Assembly (NCBI GenBank): GCA_000719695.1
Contig: JOHN01000005.1
Span: 1 to 64,000, forward strand
Length of the DNA: 64,000 nt
Direction: 5' to 3'
Source of the DNA: Streptomyces sp. NRRL F-6131
Lineage (GTDB): Bacteria; Actinomycetota; Actinomycetes; Streptomycetales; Streptomycetaceae
The notes below the pieces were generated by a model. It saw only the letters and a list, made by a program, of their open reading frames with translations, searched no databases and was not told the DNA's origin. Shown one piece after another: positions 8,836 to 17,944 of this stretch (its first letter is position 1; each line of letters begins with the position of its first letter). The position numbers and the translations under genes were made by a program.

Positions 8836-9978
8836 TCAGCGCTCGGCGGCGGCCGGGCGGGGGGCGCGCGGGTTGGGGCAGCAGGCCACCGCGCAGACGT
8901 CGTGGCCGGGGCCGAGCGCGCCGAGGGCGCAGCGGGACACCGGCTCGCCGCGCTCGGCGGCGGCCCGCTCCAGGACGAGCTCGCGGACGGCGGCGGTGAA
9001 CCGGGGGTCGGCGCCGACGGTGGCGGCCCGGGCGACCGGCAGGCCGAGTTCGGCGGCCCTGGCCACCGCCTCGGTGTCGAGGTCGTACTTGACCTCCATG
9101 TGGTCGGAGACGAAGCCGATCGGGACCATCACCACGGCCGGGGCGCCCTCGGCGTGCCGGGCCTCCAGGTGGTCGCAGATGTCCGGCTCCAGCCAGGGGA
9201 TGTGCGGGGCGCCGCTGCGGCTCTGGAAGACCAGCTCCCAGGGGCGGTCGGCGACCCCGGTGCGCTCGGCGACGGCGGCGGCGACCAGCTCGGCCACGTC
9301 CAGGTGCTGGGCGACGTAGGCGCCGCCGGGGCGGCCGCGGGCCGGGTCGTCCGGGGCGCCGGAGCTCTCGGCCATGCTCTCCGGGATGGAGTGGGTGGTG
9401 AACGCCAGCCGGGCGCCGGCCCGGACCTCCTCGGGCAGCCGGCCCAGGGCGGCCACGGTGGCGTCGATCATCGGCTCGACGAAGCCGGGGTGGTTGTGGA
9501 AGTGCCGCAGCTTGTCGACCCGCAGCTCCGGCAGGCCCTCGGCGGCCAGCGCGGCCAGCGCGTCGGCGAGGTTCTCCCGGTACTGGCGGCAGCCGGAGTA
9601 GCCGGCGTAGGCACTGGTGGCGAGGACGGCGATCCGGCGGTGGCCGTCGGCGGCCATGTCGCGCAGGGTGTCGACCAGGTAGGGCGCCCAGTTCCGGTTG
9701 CCCCAGTACACCGGCAGGTCGAGGCCGTGCTCGGCGAAGTCCTTGCGCAGGGCCGCCAGCAGCTCGCGGTTCTGCTCGTTGATCGGGCTGACCCCGCCGA
9801 ACAGGAAGTAGTGCTTGCCGACCTCCTGGAGCCGTTCCTTCGGGATCCCCCGGCCGCGGGTGACGTTCTCCAGGAACGGGACGACGTCCTCGGGGGCCTC
9901 GGGCCCGCCGAAGGAGAGCAGCAGCAGGGCGTCGTACGGAGCGGCGCCGGTGAGGGAGGTGTTGCGCGCGTCGGACAT
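8836..9978 (-). CDS. hemH: Ferrochelatase, actinobacterial coproporphyrin type
   Basis: Inserts Fe2+ into the porphyrin ring; in Actinobacteria this enzyme works on coproporphyrin III (CpfC) in the coproporphyrin-dependent heme route. The 380-residue protein opens with [15 protein letters not shown], typical of the family. The C-terminus carries cysteines at about 350, 362, 366 and 367, consistent with the [2Fe-2S] cluster of actinobacterial ferrochelatases. The ATG start is at 9978. It is transcribed ahead of the IMPase-like gene and diverges from an MFS gene. Confidence 0.95.
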   Translation of the reverse strand: MSDARNTSLTGAAPYDALLLLSFGGPEAPEDVVPFLENVTRGRGIPKERLQEVGKHYFLFGGVSPINEQNRELLAALRKDFAEHGLDLPVYWGNRNWAPYLVDTLRDMAADGHRRIAVLATSAYAGYSGCRQYRENLADALAALAAEGLPELRVDKLRHFHNHPGFVEPMIDATVAALGRLPEEVRAGARLAFTTHSIPESMAESSGAPDDPARGRPGGAYVAQHLDVAELVAAAVAERTGVADRPWELVFQSRSGAPHIPWLEPDICDHLEARHAEGAPAVVMVPIGFVSDHMEVKYDLDTEAVARAAELGLPVARAATVGADPRFTAAVRELVLERAAAERGEPVSRCALGALGPGHDVCAVACCPNPRAPRPAAAER

Positions 9979-10105
9979 GGGACCGATCCTGCCACTGAGG
10001 ACAGGGGGGCCGGCGCCGGGGCCGCGCCCGGTGGCCGGAAATTGCGATTGCCAAGGTTCGTAAGCTGTCGATACCAGTCACGTTCCTTACCCTTGCGGAG
10101 CTCCC

Positions 10106-11362
10106 GTGCTGTCCAGCTATCGCCGGATATTCGCCGCCCCCGGCACTCTGGCCTTCTCGTCCAGCGGGTTCGTAGCCCGGCTGCCGATCTCGATGACGGG
10201 CATCGGCATCGTCACGATGCTCTCCCAGCTGAGGGGGTCCTACGGCATCGCGGGCCTGGTGTCGGCGACGCTGGCGGTCTCGGCGGCGGTGCTGGGACCG
10301 CTGGTCTCCTGGCTGGTGGACCGCCACGGGCAGCGGCGGGTCGCCGTGCCGGCGACCGTCGTGACGATGGCCTCCGCGACCGGGCTGCTGCTCTGCGCCC
10401 ACTTCGCGGCGCCGACCTGGACGCTGTTCCTCTTCGCGGTCGGCATGGGCGGGATGCCGAGCACCGGCGCCATGGTCCGCGCGCGCTGGGCCCACCTCTA
10501 CCGGGAGGACGCGCCGAAGCTGCACACCGCCTACTCCTTCGAGGCGGTCGTCGACGAGGTCTGCTTCATCGTCGGCCCGATCCTGTCGATCGGGCTGGCC
10601 ACCGCGGTCTTCCCCGAGGCGGGCGTCCTGCTCGCCGGGATCTTCCTCGCCGTCGGCATCGCCCTGTTCACCGCCCAGCGGCGCACCGAACCGCCGCTCC
10701 ATCCGGCGCACGCCCGCAGCGGTGGCAGCGCGATCCTGAACGGCGGCCTGATCGTCCTGGTGCTGACCTTCGTCGCCACCGGGGCGATCTTCGGCTCGGT
10801 CGAGGTGGTGACCGTCGCCTACGCCGAGGCCCAGGGCCACAAGGCGATCTCCAGCGTGATCCTGGCGCTCTGGGCGCTCGGCTCCTGCGCGGCCGGCTTC
10901 GTGTTCGGCACCCTGAAGCTCACCGGGTCGATGGCCGGCCGGTTCTTCGGCGGTGTGGTCTTCATGGCGGTCAGCATGGTGCCGCTGCTGCTGGTCGCCG
11001 AGTCGGTCGGCGGGGTCGGCGGCCTGGTCGCGGTCGGCGGCGCGCTGCTGATCGCGGGCATCGCGATCTCCCCCACCCTGATCACCGCGATGGCCCTGGT
11101 CGAGCGCCTCGTCCCGCCCGCCCAGCTGACCGAGGGCATGACCTGGACGACCACCGGACTCGCGATCGGCGTCGCGGTCGGCTCCTCGGTCGGCGGCTGG
11201 ACGGTCGACGGCGCCGGCGCGGCGGCCGGCTACTGGGTCCCGCTGACCGCCGGGGTGTTCGGCGCGCTGACCGCGCTGGCCGGGCTGAAGCGGCTGCGGG
11301 CCGGACTGGCGGCCCAGGACACCGCCCTGCCGTCCACCGAAACCGTGGACCTCGAGCGCTGA
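10106..11362 (+). CDS. MFS transporter
   Basis: A 418-residue major-facilitator carrier with about 12 hydrophobic helices. The loop after the second helix carries DRHGQRR, the MFS motif A region. The central loop (about 190-215) is short and polar. It starts at GTG 10106 with GGAG upstream. Substrate unknown; the family includes drug and metabolite exporters. It is divergent from hemH and followed about 90 bases later by a flavoprotein gene. Confidence 0.9.
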   Translation: MLSSYRRIFAAPGTLAFSSSGFVARLPISMTGIGIVTMLSQLRGSYGIAGLVSATLAVSAAVLGPLVSWLVDRHGQRRVAVPATVVTMASATGLLLCAHFAAPTWTLFLFAVGMGGMPSTGAMVRARWAHLYREDAPKLHTAYSFEAVVDEVCFIVGPILSIGLATAVFPEAGVLLAGIFLAVGIALFTAQRRTEPPLHPAHARSGGSAILNGGLIVLVLTFVATGAIFGSVEVVTVAYAEAQGHKAISSVILALWALGSCAAGFVFGTLKLTGSMAGRFFGGVVFMAVSMVPLLLVAESVGGVGGLVAVGGALLIAGIAISPTLITAMALVERLVPPAQLTEGMTWTTTGLAIGVAVGSSVGGWTVDGAGAAAGYWVPLTAGVFGALTALAGLKRLRAGLAAQDTALPSTETVDLER

Positions 11363-11454
11363 CCTGACCTACCCTCCTCCCTACCCGTGGCCTACCCGCG
11401 GGTAGGGACCAGGTGGGCCGGCGCCGGTCCGGCCACCGCGCAGGAGGCGCCGCA

Positions 11455-12777
11455 ATGCCCCAGGCCAGGACCGCGACCCGCACCCGCTGGACCAACTGGG
11501 CGGGCAACCAGAGCACCGTCCCCGCCCGGGTGGTCACCCCCGGCACCGCGGAGGAACTGGCCGAGGAGGTCCTGCGCGCCGCCGACCGGGGACGGACCGT
11601 GAAGGCGGTCGGTGCCGGCCACTCCTTCACCGCGATCGCCTCCGCCGGGGACGGCGTCCTGGTCCGCCCGCACGCGCTGACCGCCGTCCGCGGGATCGAC
11701 CGGGAGAACGGCACGGTCACCGTCGAGTCCGGACTGCCGCTGAACCGGCTCAACCGGCTGCTCGCCGCCGCCGGGCTCTCGCTCACCACCATGGGCGACA
11801 TCGAGGTGCAGACCGTGGCCGGCGCCACCAGCACCGGCACCCACGGCACCGGCCGGGACTCCGCGTCCATGGCCGCCCAGGTCCGGGGGCTGGAGATCGT
11901 GCTCGCCGACGGCAGCGTCCGGCGCTGCTCCCCCACCGAGGACCCGCGGCTGTTCGAGGCCGCCCGGCTCGGCCTCGGCGCGCTCGGCGTGATCACCGCG
12001 CTCACCCTCGCCGTCGAACCGGCCTTCCTGCTCACCGCGCACGAGCAGCCGATGCGCTTCGACGAGGTGCTGGACCGGCTGGACGACCTCACCGCCGTCA
12101 ACGAGCACTTCGAGTTCTACTGGTTCCCGCACACCGCCCGCTGCTCCACCAAGCGCAACAACCGGAGCCAGGGTCCGGCCGCGCCGCTGCCCCGGTTCAA
12201 GGAGTGGCTGGAGGACGACTTCCTCTCCAACACCGTCTGGGAGGGCGCCTGCCGGGTCGGCCGCCGCTTCCCCGGCTCGGTGCCGGCGATCGCGGCGGTG
12301 GCCAGCCGCGCCTGGTCCGACCGCAGCTACACGGACCGCGCCTACCGGGTGTTCACCAGCCCCCGCAAGGTCCGCTTCACCGAGATGGAGTACGCCGTGC
12401 CGCGGGCCGCGGTGGACGGGGTGCTGCGCGAGCTGCGGGCCATGGTCGAACGGTCCGGCTGGCGGATCAGCTTCCCGGTCGAGGTGCGGTTCGCCCCGGC
12501 CGACGAGGTCTGGCTCTCCACCGCCCACGGCCGGGACACCGCCTACATCGCCGTCCACCTCTACCGCGGCACCGCGGAACAGGGGTACTTCACGGCGGTC
12601 GAGCGGCTGATGACCGCGCACGGGGGCCGGCCGCACTGGGGCAAGCTGCACACCCGGGACGCCGAGTACCTGGCCGGCGTCTATCCGCGCTTCGCGGACT
12701 TCACCGCGCTGCGCGACGAGCTCGACCCGGACCGCCGCTTCGGCAACGACTACCTGCGCCGGGTCCTCGGCGCCTGA
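11455..12777 (+). CDS. Sugar-1,4-lactone oxidase-like FAD enzyme (ALO/GULO family)
   Basis: A 440-residue VAO-type flavoprotein with an N-terminal FAD_binding_4 domain (about 20-180; VGAGHSFTAIA near 47-57) and a C-terminal ALO domain (about 190-440). The family motif HWGK is at about 394-397. Relatives oxidise L-gulono-, D-arabinono- or galactono-1,4-lactone, or the matching alditols. The start is ATG 11455 after AGGAGG. It converges on the next gene with only 11 bases between stops and no terminator. Confidence 0.9.
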   Translation: MPQARTATRTRWTNWAGNQSTVPARVVTPGTAEELAEEVLRAADRGRTVKAVGAGHSFTAIASAGDGVLVRPHALTAVRGIDRENGTVTVESGLPLNRLNRLLAAAGLSLTTMGDIEVQTVAGATSTGTHGTGRDSASMAAQVRGLEIVLADGSVRRCSPTEDPRLFEAARLGLGALGVITALTLAVEPAFLLTAHEQPMRFDEVLDRLDDLTAVNEHFEFYWFPHTARCSTKRNNRSQGPAAPLPRFKEWLEDDFLSNTVWEGACRVGRRFPGSVPAIAAVASRAWSDRSYTDRAYRVFTSPRKVRFTEMEYAVPRAAVDGVLRELRAMVERSGWRISFPVEVRFAPADEVWLSTAHGRDTAYIAVHLYRGTAEQGYFTAVERLMTAHGGRPHWGKLHTRDAEYLAGVYPRFADFTALRDELDPDRRFGNDYLRRVLGA

Positions 12778-12788
12778 CCGGGGCGGCC

Positions 12789-13769
12789 CTACGGAGCGGA
12801 CTGCCCCGGCCGGGGCGCCGGTGTCGCCGCGGGCTCCGGGGCCGGTGGCGGGACGACGGCGGTGCCCGGGGTCGGGGGCTTCGGGGTCGTGCCGCCGGAC
12901 GGCCGGGCGGAGGCGCTCCCGTCGCCGGACGGCCGCGTGGGCGTGGCCGACCCGGACGGCTCGCCGGACGGGCCGGCCGAGGTCGGGGTGGAGGGTGCGG
13001 GGGACGGCGTGCCGCCCGTCCCCGCACCGGAGCCGGCCGACGCGCCGGCCGACGGCGAGGCCGTCGACCCGTCGCCCTCCGTGCCCGGCCGGGCACCGGG
13101 GCTCGGCCGCCCGGAGGCGCCGCCGTCCCGGCCGGCGGCCGGCGAGGGGACGGCGGTCGGACCGGAGGACGGCGCGTCGCCCGGCGGAGCCGGCGGCTTC
13201 CGGTCGACCCGGCCGCCCAGCGAGGTCCCGCTGCCCGACCCGCCCTGGACCGTCGCCGACACCGGCTGACCGGTCGCCAGCTCGAAGGCCAGGATCGGCA
13301 CCATCGCGACCGCGAAGACCAGGGCCGAGACGGCCGCGTACGACTTCCAGGTCCACCGCCGCCGCGCCCGGACCACCCGCGGCGTGCTCCACTCCGCGGC
13401 ACCCCGAGGTCCGGCAGCCCGAGGTCCGGCGGCCGGCGGGACGGCACCCGGAGGGGCGGCGTCCGTCCGGTCCGACGGCGGTGCCTGCCGCAGCCCGTTG
13501 GTCAGCGGCCCCGGACCGGCGGCCCGGTCGACGGCGCCGCGCAACTGTTCCCCGGTGCGCCGGAAGAGGTGCTGGAACACCGCGCCGCCGGTGGTCGCGC
13601 CGATGCTCACCACCGCCGCGCCGAGAATGGTGCCGTAGACGCCGAGTTCGGACGCGAGCACCGCCCCCACCACCGTGGCCAGCGCACTGGCGACGACCTG
13701 AGTCGCACTCAGATCAATTCGCCTGCGACCTTCCTCGGCTCCGTCCGGGTCGGGCTTCCGCTGCGGCAT
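12789..13769 (-). CDS. Two-helix membrane protein with Pro/Ser/Gly-rich exterior tail
   Basis: A 326-residue protein I cannot assign to a named family. A cytosolic N-terminus is followed by a hydrophobic Gly/Ala-rich segment (about 22-58) and a Pro-rich linker. A single TM (about 146-166) is followed by ~160 residues of Pro/Ser/Thr/Gly-rich sequence, likely outside the membrane and wall-spanning. I chose the second ATG (13769) because GAGGG is correctly spaced for it. It is divergent from sepH. A cell-envelope role is a guess. Confidence 0.75.
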   Translation of the reverse strand: MPQRKPDPDGAEEGRRRIDLSATQVVASALATVVGAVLASELGVYGTILGAAVVSIGATTGGAVFQHLFRRTGEQLRGAVDRAAGPGPLTNGLRQAPPSDRTDAAPPGAVPPAAGPRAAGPRGAAEWSTPRVVRARRRWTWKSYAAVSALVFAVAMVPILAFELATGQPVSATVQGGSGSGTSLGGRVDRKPPAPPGDAPSSGPTAVPSPAAGRDGGASGRPSPGARPGTEGDGSTASPSAGASAGSGAGTGGTPSPAPSTPTSAGPSGEPSGSATPTRPSGDGSASARPSGGTTPKPPTPGTAVVPPPAPEPAATPAPRPGQSAP

Positions 13770-14319
13770 CAACATCCCTCGAGTCAGTACGACTGTCCTT
13801 CGAACAAGTCACTCCATCTTGCCCAAAGAAGGACACAAGGGTCGAAAATGCGGTTCCGTGCGGGAGATATATGTGAAGATGATCACCGTTCACCGGCCGA
13901 TCCTCGGCCATTGGGGTCGCGTGCTCTTGAGATTCCCGTGAATCGCGGGAGACTTGAGCGGCGAGCCGCCCCTTTGGATGCCACGAATGGAGTACTGTTC
14001 GTAAAGCCTGAGCCCAGGTCGACTTGTCGACTGCCCATCAGTCGGCAGCTTGACAAAGAGCAGTGGCGCAGGCACGCACGGCGACGCCGGTCCCGGATCG
14101 TCGCGTTCACTCCACGTGCGAGGACGGCCGGGGCACCCAGGCGCGACGTCGACGGATGACGTGGCAAAAAGGCAACCGTGCCACAGCGGTGTGGCGGGGC
14201 GTAAGCCCGACACGCCGGGGAACTCAGCAAGGTTGTGGCCAGTCGCGAGCGGGCAGGCCACACTCAGTACGGGAGCAGCGACGCAGGTGACGTCGGCAGG
14301 CACCACCCGGGAGGTAAGC
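13770..14319. other. Intergenic region upstream of sepH, 550 bp
   Basis: Divergent promoter region. Its left part (about 13790-13880) is clearly AT-richer than the window and probably holds the promoter of the leftward membrane-protein gene. A TTGACA hexamer lies at 14050-14055 without an obvious -10. The last ~160 bases can fold (see the leader entry). I see no protein gene I would defend. Confidence 0.5.
14161..14262 (+). promoter_or_regulatory. Potential structured RNA leader of sepH
   Basis: Three hairpins can form in series. The first has arms 14161-14166 and 14179-14184. The second has 14188-14193 with 14211-14216, an inner GGGC/GCCC stem and a GTAA tetraloop of GNRA type at 14201-14204. 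The third has 14234-14240 with 14256-14262. sepH starts 58 bases later. I recognise no Rfam class with confidence. Confidence 0.35.
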
Positions 14320-15363
14320 GTGCCCGAACTGCGGGTTGTGGCCGTCAGCAACGACGGCACACGGCTGGTGCTCAAGGCTGCCGACAGCACGGAGTACACC
14401 CTCCCCATCGACGAGCGGCTGCGGGCGGCCATCCGTGGTGACCGGCCTCGGCTCGGTCAGATCGAGATCGAGGTCGAGAGCCACCTCCGCCCCCGGGACA
14501 TCCAGGCGCGGATACGAGCCGGTGCCTCCGCCGAGGAGGTCGCGCAGGCGGCCGGCATCTCCGTCGACCGGGTCCGCCGCTTCGAGGGTCCGGTGCTGGC
14601 CGAGCGCGCCTTCATGGCCGAGCGGGCCCGCAAGACGGCGATCCGCCGGCACGGCGAGGCCCCCGGCCCCCAGCTGGGCGAGGCGGTGGCCGAGCGGCTG
14701 GCGCTGCGCGGCGCCGAGAAGGAGACCGAGCGCTGGGACTCCTGGCGGCGCGACGACGGCACCTGGGAGGTCATCCTCTCCTACCGGGCCGACGGCGAGG
14801 GCCGCAGCGCGGCGTGGACGTACGACCCGCCCCGGCGACTGGTGCAGCCGAACGACGACGAGGCCCGCGCGCTGATCGGCGAGACGGTCGAGCGCGAGGA
14901 GGAGTCGGTCTTCCCGTTCATCCCGCGGATCGCCCGGCTCCCCCAGGACCGCCCGCTGCGTCCGATGATCGACCGGCCCTCGGCGGACCGGATCATGTCG
15001 GCCCGCGAGGTCCGGGAGTCGCGCGAGGCGACGGCCGAGGCCAGGGACTCGCTGACCAGCCTGCTGGACGTGGTGCCCGCCTTCCGCGGCGATCTCGCGG
15101 TCGGCGCACCGCCGCCGATCGAACCGGTGCCCGCCGAGGCGGCCGAGGAGGCGGAGGAGCCGGCGGCCGCCGCCCCGGCGGTCGGCGCGGGCTCGGCGTA
15201 CGCGGACATCCTGATGCCCCGGGCGGTCGCACCGCACCGGGAGCGGCTGGTCGGCACCACCGACCGGCAGGCCGAGGCGGACGGCGTGCGGCCCGGACGC
15301 CGGGCCACCGTGCCGAGCTGGGACGAGATCGTCTTCGGCAGCCGGCGCAAGAAGCAGGAGTAG
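14320..15363 (+). CDS. sepH: Septation protein SepH (DUF3071)
   Basis: FtsZ-associated cell-division protein of Actinobacteria that helps Z-ring assembly during sporulation septation. The 347-residue protein matches the family: an N-terminal DUF3071 domain opening with MPELRVVAVSNDGTRLVL, a helix-turn-helix near residues 64-90 (IRAGASAEEVAQAAGIS), a conserved middle with RWDSWRRDDGTW, and a long acidic/Ala-rich disordered stretch before a short C-terminal conserved tail. I chose GTG 14320 because GGGAGGTAA precedes it. A strong hairpin follows. Confidence 0.93.
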   Translation: MPELRVVAVSNDGTRLVLKAADSTEYTLPIDERLRAAIRGDRPRLGQIEIEVESHLRPRDIQARIRAGASAEEVAQAAGISVDRVRRFEGPVLAERAFMAERARKTAIRRHGEAPGPQLGEAVAERLALRGAEKETERWDSWRRDDGTWEVILSYRADGEGRSAAWTYDPPRRLVQPNDDEARALIGETVEREEESVFPFIPRIARLPQDRPLRPMIDRPSADRIMSAREVRESREATAEARDSLTSLLDVVPAFRGDLAVGAPPPIEPVPAEAAEEAEEPAAAAPAVGAGSAYADILMPRAVAPHRERLVGTTDRQAEADGVRPGRRATVPSWDEIVFGSRRKKQE

Positions 15364-15410
15364 GACCGCGGCCCCAGGACGGCGGCAGCAGGACGGCGGA
15401 GCGACGCCTC

Positions 15411-15444
15411 GAAGGCGCGGACGACCCGGGTCGTCCGCGCCTTC
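15411..15444. terminator. 34-bp perfect palindrome between convergent genes
   Basis: Arms 15411-15427 and 15428-15444 are perfectly complementary; the central bases form the loop. It separates sepH and the leftward sulfurtransferase. Confidence 0.85.
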
Positions 15445-15452
15445 GGCGCGTG

Positions 15453-16319
15453 TCAGGGCCGGTCGGTGACCGCGACCGGGCGGGCCTCGTCGCTGGACCA
15501 CTCGCTCCAGGAGCCCGGGTAGAGGGTGGCCGGCAGACCGGCGACCGCGAGCGCCAGGATCTGGTGCGCGGCCGTCACCCCGGAGCCGCAGTAGACCGCG
15601 GTCTCCCGCTCCCCCGCCCCCAGCGCCCGGAACCGGGCGGCCAGTTCGGCCGCCGGCCGGAAGCGGCCGTCCGGGCCGACGTTCTCGGTGGTCGGCGCGG
15701 AGACCGCACCGGGGATGTGCCCGGCCCGCGGGTCGATCGGCTCGGTCTCGCCCCGGTACCGCTCCCCCGCCCGGGCGTCCAGCAGCAGTGCCTCGCGGGC
15801 CCAGTCGGCGGCGCCGTCCGCGTCGATCACCGGCAGTCGGCCCGGAACGGGTTTGAAGTCGCCGTCCCCGGCGGGCGGCAGCTCGGTGGTGACCGGCAGC
15901 CCGGCCTCCCGCCAGGCCGCGAAGCCGCCGTCCAGCACCCGGACGTCCGGGTGGCCGGCCCAGCGCAGCAGCCACCAGGCACGGGCCGCGGCCAGCGAGG
16001 TGGCGCCGTCGTAGACCACCACCGGCCGGTCGGCCGAGACGCCGAAGCGGCGCAGCGCGGCACCGAACTCGTCCGGGTCGGGCAGCGGATGGCGGCCGCC
16101 GCGCCCGGGCGGGCCGGCCGGCGCGGCGAGCTCGGTGTCGAGGGAGACGAAGTGGGCGCCGGGCAGGTGGCCCGCGGTGTAGTCCTCGATGCCGGGCGGG
16201 CCGCCGAGCTGCCAGCGCACGTCGAGCAGGACCGGCGGGCGCCCGGAGTCGAGCGCCTCCCGCAGCCCGGTCACCGACACCAGCGGGGAGTCATCGTGAG
16301 TGGTGGTCATGGCGGTCAT
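15453..16319 (-). CDS. Two-domain sulfurtransferase (rhodanese / 3-mercaptopyruvate type)
   Basis: Transfers sulfane sulfur from thiosulfate or 3-mercaptopyruvate to a thiophilic acceptor. The 288-residue protein has two rhodanese domains; the C-terminal one carries the active-site loop with C244 in YCGSGVTAAH. A loop of this CGSGVT type is usual for 3-mercaptopyruvate sulfurtransferases, whereas CRKGVT is typical of thiosulfate enzymes. Two in-frame ATGs (16319 and 16310) are possible starts; neither has a strong ribosome site. Confidence 0.9.
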   Translation of the reverse strand: MTAMTTTHDDSPLVSVTGLREALDSGRPPVLLDVRWQLGGPPGIEDYTAGHLPGAHFVSLDTELAAPAGPPGRGGRHPLPDPDEFGAALRRFGVSADRPVVVYDGATSLAAARAWWLLRWAGHPDVRVLDGGFAAWREAGLPVTTELPPAGDGDFKPVPGRLPVIDADGAADWAREALLLDARAGERYRGETEPIDPRAGHIPGAVSAPTTENVGPDGRFRPAAELAARFRALGAGERETAVYCGSGVTAAHQILALAVAGLPATLYPGSWSEWSSDEARPVAVTDRP

Positions 16320-16476
16320 TCTGGCGCAGCGTTCGGACGGGCGGGGCGGGGCGGCGCTCTTTGTGCGGTCTTTGCCGGACTTTCCGCGCGGCCCGAGGGT
16401 TCGACGTGCACCACGGTGGAACCATCACCCTCACTGCGCCGTTTCGCGCGCCGACCGCCCGTTGAGGAGACCTGTC

Positions 16477-17238
16477 ATGCCCGCGCTGACACTGCGGCTG
16501 GCCCAGGGCACCCCGTGCTGGGTCAGCCTGATGACCGACGACCTGCCCGGCGCCCGGGCGTTCTACGGCGGCCTGCTCGGCTGGACCTTCGCCCCGGGCC
16601 CGACCCAGCTCGGCGAGTACGTCCGGGCCCGGCTCGGCGAGGAGCCGGTGGCCGGGCTCGGGGTCTCCTCGGTGACCGGGTTCCCGGTGCAGTGGACCAC
16701 CTACTTCGCGGTCGACAGCGCGGACCGCTCGACCCAGCTGGTGCGGGAGTGCGGCGGAACGGTCGCGGTCGGGCCGCTCCAGGCGGAGCGGGCCGGGCGG
16801 CTGGCGATCGCGGCGGACGTCTCCGGCGCGGTGTTCGGGCTCTGGCAGGGCGAGGAGCACCCCGGCCGGGAGGCCGGACCGGAGCCGGGCGGGCCGGCCT
16901 GGGCGGAGCTGCTCACCCCGGACGCGGACGGCGCGGCCGCGTTCTACGGCGCGGTGCTCGGCGTGCCGGTGACCGGGGCGGAGGGCGGCTCGGCGCTGCT
17001 GGTCGGCGGCCGGCCGGTGGCCGGGATCCGGCGCGACGCCGAACTGCGCGGCCACCCGCCGCGCTGGCGCACCCACTTCGCGGTGGCCGACGTTGACCTG
17101 ACGGCGCGTCGGGCGGTGGAGCTGGGCGGCCGGGTGCTGGTGGCGCCGCGGCCGACGCCGCGCGGCCGGGCCGCCCGACTGGCGGACCCGCGCGGCGGGC
17201 ACTTCTCGGTGCTGCAGGCGACCGGGGCGCCCGGCTAG
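16477..17238 (+). CDS. VOC (glyoxalase/bleomycin-resistance) protein, two-domain
   Basis: A 253-residue protein formed by two vicinal-oxygen-chelate halves (about 10-120 and 135-250); each half contains a FYGGLLGW- or FYGAVLGV-type helix. Such hydroxylase-like VOC proteins are common in Streptomyces, and the substrate is unknown. The start is ATG 16477 after GAGGAG. The gene converges on tdk with only 16 bases between stops. Confidence 0.87.
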   Translation: MPALTLRLAQGTPCWVSLMTDDLPGARAFYGGLLGWTFAPGPTQLGEYVRARLGEEPVAGLGVSSVTGFPVQWTTYFAVDSADRSTQLVRECGGTVAVGPLQAERAGRLAIAADVSGAVFGLWQGEEHPGREAGPEPGGPAWAELLTPDADGAAAFYGAVLGVPVTGAEGGSALLVGGRPVAGIRRDAELRGHPPRWRTHFAVADVDLTARRAVELGGRVLVAPRPTPRGRAARLADPRGGHFSVLQATGAPG

Positions 17239-17254
17239 GCCGGGCGGGCAGGCC

Positions 17255-17911
17255 CTACGCCTGCTGCTCCTCGAAGGGGAGGACGTCCGGGGAGAGCACC
17301 GCGGCGCGGGCGGTGGCGGCGGTCAGCCGGCGGCGGTGGTGACGGCGGCAGAGCACCTCGTAGCCGACCTCGTCCTCGCGGACCGAGATGTCGCCGATCA
17401 CCACCTGCGCCCCCTCGACCACCATGACCCCGCCCACGGTGCGGGCGTTGTGGGTGGCCCGGGCACCGCACCAGCAGAGCGCCTCGACCTGGAGCACCTC
17501 GACCCGGTCGGCGAGTTCGATCAGCCGCTGCGAGCCGGGGAAGAGCCGGGTGCGGAAGTCGGTGGTGATGCCGAAGGTGAAGACGTCGATGTCGAGTTCG
17601 TCGACCACCCGGGCGAGCTGGTCGATCTGCTCGGGGTTGAAGAACTGGGCCTCGTCGCAGATCAGGTAGTCGACCCGGCCGCCGGCCGAGAGCCGGTGCA
17701 CCACGTGGGCGTGGAAGTCGAAGTCGTCGGCCACCTCGACCGCGTCGGCGCGCAGGCCGAGACGGCTGGAGATGGTGGCCGCGCCGGCCCGGTCGTTGCG
17801 GGTGAGGATGATCCCCTGCCGGCCGCGGGCGGCGTGGTTGTGGTCCATCTGGAGCGCGAGGGTCGACTTCCCGCAGTCCATCGTGCCGGAGAAGAACACC
17901 AGTTCAGCCAT
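17255..17911 (-). CDS. tdk: Thymidine kinase, type II
   Basis: Phosphorylates thymidine with ATP for nucleotide salvage. The 218-residue protein has the P-loop GTMDCGKST (9-17), the catalytic DEAQFF motif (D86, E87), a C-x-C near 144-146 and a second CRRHH group near 187, together making the zinc site of the TK1-like family. The start is ATG 17911. It lies 33 bases downstream of the alkaline-phosphatase-superfamily gene and is probably co-transcribed with it. Confidence 0.95.
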   Translation of the reverse strand: MAELVFFSGTMDCGKSTLALQMDHNHAARGRQGIILTRNDRAGAATISSRLGLRADAVEVADDFDFHAHVVHRLSAGGRVDYLICDEAQFFNPEQIDQLARVVDELDIDVFTFGITTDFRTRLFPGSQRLIELADRVEVLQVEALCWCGARATHNARTVGGVMVVEGAQVVIGDISVREDEVGYEVLCRRHHRRRLTAATARAAVLSPDVLPFEEQQA

Positions 17912-17944
17912 GGGTGGTGCGGAGGCCTTTCACGTCGGGGGAGT

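Noticed and set aside
14161..14216. Cyclic-di-GMP-I riboswitch in front of sepH
   Set aside because: Only short strings resemble the class; the pairing I find makes a simple hairpin instead, and the third helix does not fit. Kept only as an unspecified leader.
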